A stretch of 32,131 bases of DNA. Source: Myxococcales bacterium. Its GTDB lineage: Bacteria; Myxococcota_A; UBA9042. A model generated the notes under the pieces. It saw nothing but the letters and a program-made list of their open reading frames with translations, searched no databases and had not been told where the DNA came from. Location of the stretch: positions 1 through 32,131 of the forward strand of contig SHZD01000046.1 of the NCBI GenBank assembly GCA_009692465.1, written 5' to 3'. The translations under genes were made by a program, and so were the position numbers. This document shows positions 1 to 8,209 of the stretch, in pieces (position 1 is the stretch's first letter; each line of letters starts with the position of its first letter).

Positions 1-2096
1 TCGCGGTCCTTGAGCAGTTGCTGGACTTGTTCGGCCCGCGCCGCGGCGGCAACTCGCTCCAATTCCAGCTTGGCCTTGTCTTGCTCCAAGCCAGCTGCCC
101 GCGCTGTCGCCACCCCGCGTTCGCGCTCCAGCTTGGCCTTGTCTTGCTCCAAGCCAGCTGCTCGCGCCGTCGCCGCGCCGCGCTCGCGTTCGAGCGTAGC
201 TTTGTCCTGCTCCAAGCCGGCCGCCCGAGCCTGTGCAGCCGCGAGTTGCTGTTGAACGGCGTCCAGATCTTGCTTGACCTTGCCGAGGTCTTGCTGCACT
301 TTGCGTTGCAGTTGAGCCAGTTGCGCATCGCGCTCGCCAACCTGCGCTTGCAGTTGTTGCCGGGCCGCTTCCACTTTGGCCTGCGCCTCGGCCATTTGGC
401 GCTGCGACGCCGCATCGGAGCGCGCTGCCAGTTGGGCCAACGCAGCCTCGCGCTGGGCCACCACTTGGCGCAGCTTTTCCGCCTCTTGCTCGGCAGAAGT
501 CTTGGCTTTGGCATTGCGATCGGCTTCAGCGCGGGCCGCTTGCAGCGCCGTTTCGCGTGCGCCCAGTTCTTGGCGCAGTTGGACCTGGCGGGCCTCAATC
601 TCCGCTCGCGCTTTGGCCGCGACGCTCGCTTCTGCCTGTTGGCCCAGCTTGGCCGCCTGCAGTTCTTTGGCCTTGGCCTGAGCCAGTTCAGAGGCCAGCG
701 CCGTTTCGCGGTTCTTGAGGGCGACTTGCAGATTTTCCAGTTGCGTCTCGCGTTCACCCAACAGGCGCTGGACTTGCTCCGCGCGGGCCGCAGCCGTGGC
801 GCGCTCTTTTTCCAGATCAGCCTTTTCTTTTTGCACCGTCGCCAGTTGGGCCTGGGATTGGGCCAACTTGCGTTCACTCTCTTGGTAGCGAGCTTCGGCT
901 GCTTTCCATTTGCCTTCAGCCATTTGCCGCTCGGCATCGGCCTTCTTGGCCCGATCGAAGGCCATTTCAGTGTCGTTCAACCGCACGCGCGCCGCCTGTA
1001 AATCCGCTTCCAATTGGCGCTGTTGCGCCTGCGCCGCTTGGTCATCGTTCTTGCGCGAAGCTTGCAGCTGAGCATCCTTGTCGGCCAGCACTTTCTTGAG
1101 GTGGGCCACTTCTTCGGCTTGGGCCTTTTGGCGCGACTCACTGGCCCGGCGCATTTCATCGCGCAATTGCTCAGCCTGAACTTTGGCCTTGTCAAGTTCA
1201 TTTTGTAAAACAACCAGTTGCTCATCGCGCTGGCTGCCTTGTTGTTTTTGCAAGTCGGCGATGCGCTGGCGCAACAACTCGACCCGCGCTTCTTCGGACT
1301 GGCGCTGGGCAACTACCGCCTGTAAGCTTGCGCGTTCCTTGTTGAATTCGGCGCGCAGCGCATCGGCCGCCGCCTGTTCTTCGCGCAACTTGAGCGCTGC
1401 AGCTTGCGCCGCTGTTTCCGCCGTCGCCAAGCGCTTGCGCAGCGCATCTTGAGCCACCAAGTCTGATTTAACCTGAGCCAGTTCCTGCTTGAGCGCATCG
1501 CGATCGGTCGCCGCCTGCTTGGATGCCGCCGCTGCGGCTTCTTCACGTTGACGGGTCGCCCGCAAGTCGTCGGCCAGCTGCTGTTCGCGCGCCGCCGCAG
1601 TTTTTGCCGCCTGTTGCGCGGCCGCCACTTGCGCGCTTTGGGCTTGGTTGAGCTTGCGATCGGTGCCATCGACCACCACCACGATCGTCAGGCCATCGGC
1701 GCGGACATGAAACAGCGCATCTTGTTCAAAAGTAACAATAATACGCCCGACCGCCACCGCGCCCTTGCGCACCGGCTGCACTTCGATCTGGCGCACCACA
1801 CCGTTGCCGACATACTTGGGCGGTCCCAGATCGCTGACGCTGGCACCGGCGACATCCACAAACAGGCGGGACGGCTTGTCCAAGCGAAAAGTGGTAAAGC
1901 TTGGCGCTACTTGGCCGCGCACGGTAATCACGGTCGTTTGCGGCGCTTCTTGAACGTCGAGCGCAACCAGCGCGTTGCCGATACCCTGTTCGCCCTGTGC
2001 AAACAGCGGTTGGACCGGCATCGCCAGCGCCAGCATCAGCCACAGACCCACAGTCCTGCGCAGCCAACCGCGGCGTAAAGGTGTCAAAGCATTCAT
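1..2096 (-). CDS. AMIN-domain coiled-coil exported protein, partial (possible PilQ-type secretin N-terminus)
   Basis: An uninterrupted minus-strand frame starts at the ATG at 2096-2094 and stays open to the window edge, giving at least 698 residues. GGAG lies about 9 bases before the ATG. Residues 1-34 form a signal peptide (Arg-rich start, hydrophobic LWLMLALAMPV, then FAQG). Residues about 40-145 read as an AMIN beta-sandwich (TVITVRGQVAPSFTTFRLD, PSRLFVDVAG, VRQIEVQP, RIIVTF). From about 150 to the edge the sequence is Ala/Gln/Glu/Lys/Arg-rich heptad-like coiled coil, with three 21-residue tandem repeats near the edge. It follows pilM-N-O-P on the same strand, where pilQ normally sits, and AMIN domains occur in PilQ and AmiC. 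A coiled coil this long is not typical of PilQ. No secretin domain is visible because the gene is cut. Alternatives are an AMIN-containing pilus accessory or envelope protein. Confidence 0.8.
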   Translation of the reverse strand, partial: MNALTPLRRGWLRRTVGLWLMLALAMPVQPLFAQGEQGIGNALVALDVQEAPQTTVITVRGQVAPSFTTFRLDKPSRLFVDVAGASVSDLGPPKYVGNGVVRQIEVQPVRKGAVAVGRIIVTFEQDALFHVRADGLTIVVVVDGTDRKLNQAQSAQVAAAQQAAKTAAAREQQLADDLRATRQREEAAAAASKQAATDRDALKQELAQVKSDLVAQDALRKRLATAETAAQAAALKLREEQAAADALRAEFNKERASLQAVVAQRQSEEARVELLRQRIADLQKQQGSQRDEQLVVLQNELDKAKVQAEQLRDEMRRASESRQKAQAEEVAHLKKVLADKDAQLQASRKNDDQAAQAQQRQLEADLQAARVRLNDTEMAFDRAKKADAERQMAEGKWKAAEARYQESERKLAQSQAQLATVQKEKADLEKERATAAARAEQVQRLLGERETQLENLQVALKNRETALASELAQAKAKELQAAKLGQQAEASVAAKARAEIEARQVQLRQELGARETALQAARAEADRNAKAKTSAEQEAEKLRQVVAQREAALAQLAARSDAASQRQMAEAQAKVEAARQQLQAQVGERDAQLAQLQRKVQQDLGKVKQDLDAVQQQLAAAQARAAGLEQDKATLERERGAATARAAGLEQDKAKLERERGVATARAAGLEQDKAKLELERVAAAARAEQVQQLLKDR
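60..245 (-). repeat. 63-bp coding tandem repeat (about 3 units)
   Basis: Successive units start near 65, 128 and 191 on the plus strand, a period of 63 bases or 21 residues. The first two are nearly identical and the third has diverged. On the coding minus strand they give a repeated ARAAGLEQDKAKLELER-type coiled-coil segment in the AMIN-domain protein. Three heptads per unit keeps the coiled-coil register. Confidence 0.75.
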
Positions 2097-2120
2097 CGTT
2101 CGACTCCATGGTCTACAGCA

Positions 2121-2327
2121 CTAGGAGCGTGTCGGAGTATTCCGACTCGCTCGTAGCGCCGTCTGGCTAGACGGCGGCAACTGTCCGAAACTGCACGGAT
2201 TCACTCCGGGCAGTTCTCGGACAGTTGAGAATAGTTGACTGGCTATGAGCCGGTCGGATCGTAATAGATTCATTGTGTATAACTTGATAGGCATTCAATA
2301 ACCGATTGATTTCCGACAGGCTCCTAG
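2121..2327 (+). mobile_element. Family 1 element (207 bp MITE-like), copy 1
   Basis: The element is bounded by the terminal inverted repeat CTAGGAGC(G/C)TGTCGGA. Inside are the perfect 6-bp hairpin GTCGGA-GTAT-TCCGAC, a second hairpin GCCGTCT-GGCT-AGACGGC, and a longer stem starting ACTGTCCGA and closing TCGGACAGT. Copies of the same length lie at 11696-11902 (inverted) and 14130-14336, and an enlarged one at 15272-15526. It has no coding capacity. This copy lies between pilP and the AMIN-domain gene. Confidence 0.85.
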
Positions 2328-2453
2328 CGCCACAGACCCGGCCCAAAAGGCCGCCAACGCGCGATCGTAGGACTGGGCCGCGCGTTGTCAAAAATATAGT
2401 GCCCACTTTGGCATACGGCGCTTGAACACCAGCGGCACGACCACTGCTGCTTA

Positions 2454-2582
2454 CAGCGTGTAGCAGAATTACTCGATCGCTCTGCGAAAAGACCGGAGCG
2501 GCGAGTCGGCTGCAAAGACGCGAGCTTGCGACCCACCCAGTCAGCAAACGGGCTCGGTGGGTGAATGACTTATTCATTTAGG
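2454..2582 (+). repeat. Family 2 element, degraded copy fused to the next copy
   Basis: It shares the family 2 core (GGAGCGGCGAGTCGGC at 2495, then GACGCGAGCTT, GCGACCCAC and CAGCAAACGG) with the copy that follows directly at 2580. Near its end TGAAT and ATTCA pair around the family's GACTT loop. The 5' terminal repeat is not recognisable and the 3' end runs into the next element, so it is either truncated or was an insertion target. The stretch 2328-2453 before it shows no gene and no repeat that I recognise. Confidence 0.6.
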
Positions 2583-2716
2583 AAATGTCCTCAAATAACG
2601 CGATCGAGCTGGGCAACACAGGAGCGGCGAGTCGGCCTTTCAGGACGCGAGCTTAGCGACCAACAAAGCACGCAAACGGAACCAGTCCCAGAATGACTTA
2701 TTCTGGGACAATTCCT
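2580..2716 (+). mobile_element. Family 2 element (137 bp), copy 1
   Basis: Terminal repeats AGGAAATGTCC and GGACAATTCCT are near-perfect inverses. The core is GGAGCGGCGAGTCGG followed by GCGAGCTTAGCGACC. Near the 3' end a perfect 10-bp stem (GTCCCAGAAT with ATTCTGGGAC, 2685-2709) carries the loop GACTT. Length and layout match the copies at 20735-20871, 29039-29176 and 27196-27332. It lies in the pilP-to-AMIN-gene gap. Confidence 0.85.
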
Positions 2717-2788
2717 TACGAGCCCTTACAGCTTGCGAAAACCCGTCTGGCGGGCGGCGGCGTTGACCCTTGAACTGGCGGGCGCTGG

Positions 2789-3514
2789 TCATAAAGGCTC
2801 AGCCTCTTGGGCGAGCGCGTCATCCACCGAAATCGGCGGGGCAATCGACAGCACGATCGGCTTTTCTTTGCCGGGTTGGTTCACAATCAATTTGTACTGG
2901 GTAATGGCAGTGACGCGGCCGCCCTCGGTGCCCAAGCCGTCGCCGCGAACGACTTCACACTGCGCGCCGCTGGCATCGGTCAGCACCGCTTTGGGGGTGG
3001 GAATGCCCGACATCAGGATAATCAGGCCATAGCGTTCCAGTGGTGCTTTGGTCGCACAACTGTCGTCCAGCTCGGGTGGTTCGCCCTTGTCGACGATGGT
3101 GCTCTTGTCACAGTCCGGATTTTCCGGCGGGCAGGATTTTCCTTGAATAACCGGCTTTTCGATATAAAACGTCAGGTTATTGAGCGAAAAATCGGTGACG
3201 CCGTCGATTTCCTTGATGGCATAGGCGTCAAACAGCGACTTGATCGGCGTCCACGTCTTGTTTTCGCCGAGCACAATGTAGTTTTCCATTCCGGCTACCG
3301 CTGCCGGTGCTGCTTCGCCGGGCGCTCCAGGCGCAGCGGCAGCTTCTTTCTTGGCTTCCTTGCCTTCGGCCTTGGGCGGGTCGCCACCGCAGGCACCCAC
3401 GCTCAGTGCCAGCAGTGCTGCGATGAGCCCCTGTGCCCAACCGGGCGCGCGACCGCCTTGGCCAGAATCGGCCACGGCTGTGGATGACAACGAGAGCGGA
3501 TGAGCGCCAAGCAT
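2789..3514 (-). CDS. pilP: Type IV pilus inner-membrane lipoprotein PilP
   Basis: This 241-residue protein should be the periplasmic lipoprotein that links the PilMNO inner-membrane complex to the secretin PilQ. I chose the ATG at 3514 because it follows the pilO stop (3519-3517) by two bases and puts a lipobox (LSVGAC, Cys42) after a hydrophobic stretch, although the region before that stretch is long. Residues 43-65 are an Ala/Lys/Glu linker. The C-terminal half carries PilP-family features: PLERYGLIILMSG, then an Ala-V-L-T-D-xSG strand, then EVVRGDGLGTEGGRVTAIT. Two Cys pairs in the central loop (CPPENPDC and DDSC) are less usual. It is part of the pilMNOP operon. Repeat elements separate its stop from the next operon gene. 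Confidence 0.88.
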   Translation of the reverse strand: MLGAHPLSLSSTAVADSGQGGRAPGWAQGLIAALLALSVGACGGDPPKAEGKEAKKEAAAAPGAPGEAAPAAVAGMENYIVLGENKTWTPIKSLFDAYAIKEIDGVTDFSLNNLTFYIEKPVIQGKSCPPENPDCDKSTIVDKGEPPELDDSCATKAPLERYGLIILMSGIPTPKAVLTDASGAQCEVVRGDGLGTEGGRVTAITQYKLIVNQPGKEKPIVLSIAPPISVDDALAQEAEPL

Positions 3515-3516
3515 GG

Positions 3517-4257
3517 TTAGGTCCTTCGCTTCTTGCCTTTTTCTTTTCTGGGGCCGTCGCTCTGCGGGGGCTTGTCCGTCCACACAAAGGCGTAAGCGGT
3601 AAAGGTCGCGCGCACTTTCGATTCGTCGCGCATGACCTGTGCCAGCTCGATTTGCTCCAGCAGTAACTCTTCAGGCGTGCGGCTGCCGCCGTCTTTTTTC
3701 TGTTGTTCTAACGGCTTAGACGCCGCGATCTTGTTCTTGACGATTTGCGCATCGGGGGTCATCTTTTCCAGCGTCAACTCCCGAATGTTGATGACGCGCC
3801 GATCACTGCCGGCGTAGACGCGCAAGAACTTGATGAGATCCTTGGCCGTTCCCTCCACCGTGATCTTGATCGGGATGGCGTTGTACAGATCCTCGCTTTC
3901 TTCTTGCAGGCGGTCGAAACGCCGAATACTCAGATTGGCGGCCAGGGCATCGCGCTGGATTTTTTCGATGAAATCGGGGATTTCGTCGACGCCGTTGGGC
4001 AGCATCTTGCGATTTTCTTTGTCGATCTCAATGAGCTCGTCCTTGAGCTTGCGGACCTTGGCCAGTTCCTCAGGCGACGCCGATTCTTTAAGTGCGGCGA
4101 TGTCGGCGCTCAATTTGCGCAGCTTGGCCTTGCTGACATCGGCTTTGCCCAACTCAGGGTCCACCAACAGAAAATACATCCCCAGCGCCAACACCACCAA
4201 GATGCCGGCCAACACCGCCGCCTTTTGCGCCGGCGGCAATTTCATGAACTGGTCCAT
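3517..4257 (-). CDS. pilO: Type IV pilus assembly protein PilO
   Basis: This 246-residue bitopic inner-membrane protein pairs with PilN in the pilus alignment complex. The N-terminus (MDQFMKLPPAQK) is followed by one transmembrane helix at about residues 13-32, then a periplasmic coiled coil (about 35-95, LRKLSADIAALKE, VRKLKDELIEI) and a ferredoxin-like domain (FIEKIQRDALAANLSIRRF, IPIKITVEGTAKDLIKFLRVYA, RVINIRELTL). That order and length are normal for PilO. The C-terminal tail (about 175-246) is charged and ends in a Lys/Arg-rich stretch. Its start lies 18 bases after the pilN stop, and its stop is just before the pilP start, as expected for one transcript. Confidence 0.9.
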   Translation of the reverse strand: MDQFMKLPPAQKAAVLAGILVVLALGMYFLLVDPELGKADVSKAKLRKLSADIAALKESASPEELAKVRKLKDELIEIDKENRKMLPNGVDEIPDFIEKIQRDALAANLSIRRFDRLQEESEDLYNAIPIKITVEGTAKDLIKFLRVYAGSDRRVINIRELTLEKMTPDAQIVKNKIAASKPLEQQKKDGGSRTPEELLLEQIELAQVMRDESKVRATFTAYAFVWTDKPPQSDGPRKEKGKKRRT

Positions 4258-4275
4258 GAACGATGCTCCTTGGCG

Positions 4276-5439
4276 TTACGGCTCGTTAGCCGAAGGGGGG
4301 GCCGCCGATTCGGGGGCAGCCGGCGGTGGGGCGGCCGTGCCAACCGGCGGCAGTGGGCCTTTGGCGGGCGGCAATTCTTCTCTGGCGGCCGCCGCTTTGG
4401 CTGCCTCACCTTTGGGTTCTGCGGTTCGCACCGGCGTCGAATCTGGCACTGTGGCCACATCCGGTTCTGCAGCGGCGGCATCGGCTGGCTTATCAGTCGG
4501 CGCAGTAGTCGCGTCGCTGGCGTCAGTGCGGTCTGGCGTGGCTGCGGCGTCGCTGGCAGAGGCGCTGGACGGCAGCACAATTTGCGGGGCTTTGGCTCCG
4601 ATCAGGGCCGCATCACCGCCCGCCGAGCTCGGGCCCGCGTCGCCCTGCGTTGCTCCGGCATCCCCCTCGCCATCGCCACTGGCATCGCCGCCGTTTGCGC
4701 TACCACCATCGGCACCGCCGGCAGCGGCTGCTGCTGCGGCAGCTTCGGTGGCTACCACCTCGGGATTGGGCGCCGGCTCCACCAAGTAGATCAGCCAGGC
4801 CCGAATCGAGAATTCCACATAAGGAACCCCAAGTTTTTCGTCTCTCTTGACGTCTTGGTACACCAGCTTAGGGCTGCGAAAAAACGGACTCGACTCCAGA
4901 CGGCGCTGCAACTCGGCGACATCTTCATGGGCGAGCGCTTCGCCTTGCAGCGTCACTTCGCCGGCAATTTCGCGAAAACTGGTGAACCACGCTCGCTTGG
5001 CGTCCCACGCCACCCGCCACCCGGCCGCTTCCATGGCCTTGAGTTCTTCGCTAGCTGTGGTCGCTTCGTCGCGCGGCTGGGTAATAAACGCCAAATAGGT
5101 CACCGCATTGACCGGCCCAATCTTGTCGGCAAACATTTCGTCAAACAACGTCTTGTTTTTCTTAAGCTTATCCACATGCACTTTGGCGGCGGCTATGTCG
5201 GTTCGGTTCTTCTCCAGTTCTTTGAGTTCTTTGTCACGCTGGCGCACTTGATTTTCAGTCGCCCGGGCGGCGTCGCTGGCGGTCATCTGCCACAAGTAAA
5301 ATACGGCGCCCTCTACCACCAAAAACAGCAAGAAAATCAATATGCCCAAGTTGGGCACGTCGGGCAGGCGGGGGCCAATGCGCCGCGACTTCGAGCCCTT
5401 GGCCCGCGCCAGCAGATTGATGCGAATCATCAGCAGCAT
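4276..5439 (-). CDS. pilN: Type IV pilus assembly protein PilN with long disordered C-terminal tail
   Basis: The cytoplasmic N-terminus contains RINLL, the conserved motif by which PilN docks into PilM. One transmembrane helix follows (about residues 31-50), then a coiled coil (60-95) and a periplasmic domain to about residue 220. The ATG at 5439 directly abuts the pilM stop, with GGGAG about 8 bases upstream inside pilM. A second in-frame ATG three codons later is also possible. PilN is usually about 200 residues; here residues 225-387 form an Ala/Asp/Gly/Pro-rich low-complexity tail with no recognisable fold. The tail stays in frame and has the low-complexity character of linkers in other exported proteins of this window. 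Confidence 0.88.
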   Translation of the reverse strand: MLLMIRINLLARAKGSKSRRIGPRLPDVPNLGILIFLLFLVVEGAVFYLWQMTASDAARATENQVRQRDKELKELEKNRTDIAAAKVHVDKLKKNKTLFDEMFADKIGPVNAVTYLAFITQPRDEATTASEELKAMEAAGWRVAWDAKRAWFTSFREIAGEVTLQGEALAHEDVAELQRRLESSPFFRSPKLVYQDVKRDEKLGVPYVEFSIRAWLIYLVEPAPNPEVVATEAAAAAAAAGGADGGSANGGDASGDGEGDAGATQGDAGPSSAGGDAALIGAKAPQIVLPSSASASDAAATPDRTDASDATTAPTDKPADAAAAEPDVATVPDSTPVRTAEPKGEAAKAAAAREELPPAKGPLPPVGTAAPPPAAPESAAPPSANEP

Positions 5440-6495
5440 CTAGCGATCTCCCTGCTGCCGGCGCGCTAGCCCGATCGCCACCGCCGACACCGGCGCCATG
5501 CGCTGCAACAACTGGGCGTCAAATTTCTTGGGATCGACGATCACATTGCCAAACGGGTTGAGCGCCCGCACGGTCACCCCCAGCCGCCGCTCGATGCCCT
5601 CAATCAGGCCCGTTTGCAGCGCCGCACCGCCGCACAAGTAAATGGCGCTAATGTCGGCGTTCATCGCTGTGGCCGCAAAAAAGTCGAGCGAGCGCTGAAT
5701 TTCGTTAATCAGGTTTTCCGACACCCGCATCGAAATGCGCTGGACCTCGCGCAACACGCCAGACATCGACAGCGTGGTTTCTGAGGTCGTCTTCATGTGC
5801 TCGGCTTCTTCCCACGGAACTGCAAATTGCTTAGCAATTTCGTCGGTTAGCAAGTTGCCGCCCACCGTAATATCGCGGGTGAACGAAGTGGCCCCATCGG
5901 CGACCACGTTGATGTTGATGGTGGACGCGCCGACGTTGATCAGCGCCAGGGTTTCGTCCTTGGGGACATCGAAATTGAGCTCAAAAGCGTTGAAAATGGC
6001 AAAGCTATCCACATCTACGATGACAGGATCTAATTTGGCGGCGCGCACCACATCGGTCAGTTCGTTGATAACGGCCTTTTTGGCCGCCACCAGCAACACG
6101 TCCATCTGGCCCTGACCGGCGCGCGGATTGATGATCTCGTAGTCGACGTTAACGTCTTTGATGTCAAAGGGAATATACTGCTCCGCTTCCCATTGAATTT
6201 GCTCGCTCAGCTCGTGCTCGCTCATTTCGGGCAGCGCGATCTTCTTGATGATGACCGAGTGGCCCGACAGCGAGACGGCGACGCGCCTTTCGCGCACCTT
6301 GTTGCTGGCGAACAGGTCTTGCAACCGCCGCTGAAGCTCGGGTGCATTGAGGATGACCCCGTCCTTGATGGTGTCGGGCGGCAGCACCATCGTGTCGAAC
6401 GCCAGCAATTGCATGCCCTTGGGCGTGTCCTTGAGATGCGCCAACTTGATGGACGAGGTGCCGATATCGAGCCCGACGGCAGTTTTGCCGGCCAT
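5440..6495 (-). CDS. pilM: Type IV pilus assembly actin-like ATPase PilM
   Basis: This 351-residue cytoplasmic actin-fold protein binds the PilN N-terminus and couples the PilB/PilT motor level to the periplasmic alignment complex. The phosphate-1 motif is VGLDIGTSSIKLAHL at the very N-terminus. Other family signatures are QIQWEAEQYIPFDIKDVNVDYEI, LALINVGASTININVV, FTRDITVGGNLLTDEIAKQF, IYLCGGAALQTGLIEGI and a C-terminal SAVAIGLARR. The length matches PilM. An AAAGG stretch lies just before the ATG at 6495. It is the first gene of the pil operon and is divergent from argD, with about 195 bases between them. Confidence 0.95.
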   Translation of the reverse strand: MAGKTAVGLDIGTSSIKLAHLKDTPKGMQLLAFDTMVLPPDTIKDGVILNAPELQRRLQDLFASNKVRERRVAVSLSGHSVIIKKIALPEMSEHELSEQIQWEAEQYIPFDIKDVNVDYEIINPRAGQGQMDVLLVAAKKAVINELTDVVRAAKLDPVIVDVDSFAIFNAFELNFDVPKDETLALINVGASTININVVADGATSFTRDITVGGNLLTDEIAKQFAVPWEEAEHMKTTSETTLSMSGVLREVQRISMRVSENLINEIQRSLDFFAATAMNADISAIYLCGGAALQTGLIEGIERRLGVTVRALNPFGNVIVDPKKFDAQLLQRMAPVSAVAIGLARRQQGDR

Positions 6496-6689
6496 AGAAA
6501 CCTTTGGCGAAAAAACGTCGCCTTATCAAGCTACTGCACTCTGCCTGTCGGGGCAGGGCGCGCAGCCTTTGGCGGCCAAGGCTAGAAGGCTGCAGGCATG
6601 ACGTCAAGAAAACCTTGGTGCCAATAGCGATTGCTGTTGCGTGGCGCTATCCTTGCCTGCGCGCACCCTGCGCACAAGAGTCCAATTGC

Positions 6690-7982
6690 ATGGCCGCCGA
6701 TTCTGCCCGCATGCCCGTTGCCGTCGCCAGTTGTCCGTTGACCCCCGCGCCGTGGACTACCCAGGCGATTGTCGCTGGCGCCGGTCGCTACTTGACGCCG
6801 TCGTACAAGAATTGCCCGATCGTGTTTGCTCGCGGCGACGGTCCGTGGAATATCGCTCAAGACGGCACGCGCTACCTCGATTTTTCGGCCGGCGTTGCAG
6901 TCAACGGTTTGGGCCACAATCATCCCGATCTGGTGGCGGCGATCGCTGCGCAGGCTGGGCGCCTGATTCACCAGTCTAATTATTGGCATAACGAACATGC
7001 GGTGCCGTTGGCCGCTGAACTGTGCCAGCGGTTTGAGGCGGCCGTGCTCGCCTGCTCCGCCACCCAAGTCCAAGCGCGGGCGTTCTTTTGCAACTCGGGC
7101 GGCGAAGGCACTGAGGCAGCGGTCAAGTTGGTGCGCCGCTACCACAGTCGGGTCCGCAATCAACCGCGGCCGGGCATCGTCACCGTCAAAGGTTCGTTTC
7201 ACGGGCGCACCTATGCCGCGATGTCGGCGACAGCGCAACCCAAGTACCAAGACGGCTTTGAGCCGTTGGTGCCCGGCTTTCGCTATGCCGAATTTGGCAA
7301 TTTGGCCAGCATCGAGGCCCAGCTGGATGAGACCGTCGGCGCGGTGCTGATTGAAGTGGTGCAGGGCGAAGGCGGGGTGTGCTTGCCCCCGGCGGGTTTC
7401 TTTCGGCAGTTGCGTCAGCTGTGTACGGAACGCGGCGTGCTGTTGGGGCTGGACGAAGTGCAAACTGGCTTGGGCCGCACCGGCACCCTGTTTGCCTTTG
7501 AACAAGAAGGCATTGCCCCCGATTTGATTTGGCTGGCCAAGGCCCTAGGCGGCGGCATTCCGGTCGGGGCGGTGGTGGTCCAAGACCATGTCGCTCAGGC
7601 TTTGCAACCGGGCACCCATGCCACCACTTTTGGCGGCAACGCCTTGGTCACGTATGTGGGCCGGGTGGTGTTAGGGGTGATCGACCGCGACGGCTTGGTG
7701 GCCCAAGCGGCCCACATGGGCGCCTACTTGTTGAGCCAGCTGCGCTCGGTGCTGGCCGGTTGCGAGCGCGTGCGCGACATTCGCGGCCGCGGCTTGATGT
7801 GCGGCGTACAGCTGACCGGCGACGTGGCGGCCGTCATTGCCCAGTGCCGCCACCACGGCTTGCTGGTGTCGCTGGCTGGCAGCGACGTGGTGCGGTTGAC
7901 CCCGCCCCTGATTGTGGACGCCGGGCACATTGATTTTAGCGTAACGCAACTGGCGCGGGCCCTGTCCGATCTGCAGGGATGA
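6690..7982 (+). CDS. argD: Acetylornithine/class III aminotransferase (ArgD-type)
   Basis: This 430-residue PLP enzyme of aminotransferase class III most resembles acetylornithine aminotransferase, which makes N-acetylornithine in arginine synthesis. Visible features are the N-terminal YLDFSAGVAVNGLGHNHPD, the phosphate-binding NSGGEGTEAAVKLVRRY, SFHGRT, the cofactor Asp in LGLDEVQTGLGRTG (Asp255), and the Schiff-base Lys284 in LAKALGGGIPVGAV. The C-terminal RGRGLMCGVQL also fits. The ATG at 6690 gives a normal family length; the frame stays open upstream to 6504 but without family sequence. NSGGEGTEA replaces the more usual NSGAEAnEA, so another class III substrate (ornithine, succinylornithine, 4-aminobutyrate) is possible. 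No arginine genes adjoin it. The 6496-6689 divergent spacer shows nothing I can name. Confidence 0.88.
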   Translation: MAADSARMPVAVASCPLTPAPWTTQAIVAGAGRYLTPSYKNCPIVFARGDGPWNIAQDGTRYLDFSAGVAVNGLGHNHPDLVAAIAAQAGRLIHQSNYWHNEHAVPLAAELCQRFEAAVLACSATQVQARAFFCNSGGEGTEAAVKLVRRYHSRVRNQPRPGIVTVKGSFHGRTYAAMSATAQPKYQDGFEPLVPGFRYAEFGNLASIEAQLDETVGAVLIEVVQGEGGVCLPPAGFFRQLRQLCTERGVLLGLDEVQTGLGRTGTLFAFEQEGIAPDLIWLAKALGGGIPVGAVVVQDHVAQALQPGTHATTFGGNALVTYVGRVVLGVIDRDGLVAQAAHMGAYLLSQLRSVLAGCERVRDIRGRGLMCGVQLTGDVAAVIAQCRHHGLLVSLAGSDVVRLTPPLIVDAGHIDFSVTQLARALSDLQG

Positions 7983-8032
7983 AGGTGCGATCTGGAAGTA
8001 TGAAAAAGTGTAGGTGACGGGCACGCTGGGTA

Positions 8033-8169
8033 AGGGCCCGTGCAAAATCAAGTCGATTTTGCACCCCGGCCCAGTGCTTGCTTGGTCGGTCGCTAACTCG
8101 CGGCTTTGCAAGCCGACTCGACGCTCCGTTCCAGTCGCGGATCGATCGAGTTATTTTTTCACGAGCCCT
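8033..8169 (-). mobile_element. Family 2 element (137 bp), copy 2, second stem type
   Basis: Ends are AGGGCCCGTG and CACGAGCCCT, imperfect inverses. Read on the minus strand it has the same core as the 2580 copy. A perfect 10-bp stem (GTGCAAAATC with GATTTTGCAC, 8040-8064) again carries the GACTT loop (AAGTC on the plus strand). A second hairpin pairs CGGCTT with AAGCCG around TGC. It lies between argD and the convergent lipoprotein gene. Confidence 0.85.
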
Positions 8170-8209
8170 AATTTCGGTGGCAAGTCAGTTGGCTGACTGC
8201 CCGCTTGAG

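Noticed and set aside
18-1001. Long plus-strand open frame with Leu/Ala-rich protein
   Set aside because: It is codon-aligned antisense of the minus-strand coiled-coil gene. The minus frame has a signal peptide, an AMIN domain and a ribosome site; the plus one starts at TTG with no motif.
1-2096. Calling this gene pilQ outright
   Set aside because: Position and AMIN domain fit, but no secretin domain is visible in the window and the coiled coil is atypical.
2167-2577. Minus-strand frame of 136 codons
   Set aside because: It lies fully inside the 207-bp element and the degraded 137-bp-family copy; its residues are translated repeat sequence.
2121-2716. CRISPR-like array because of successive repeats
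   Set aside because: The repeats are long, of two families, not regularly spaced, and dispersed over 27 kb; no cas genes are present.
3745-5469. 574-codon plus-strand frame opposite pilO and pilN
   Set aside because: Antisense shadow of two clearly recognised pilus genes; composition is His/Arg/Gly-rich as expected from reversed codons.
6582-7505. 307-codon minus-strand frame opposite argD
   Set aside because: Shadow of a well-supported aminotransferase; no motif or ribosome site.
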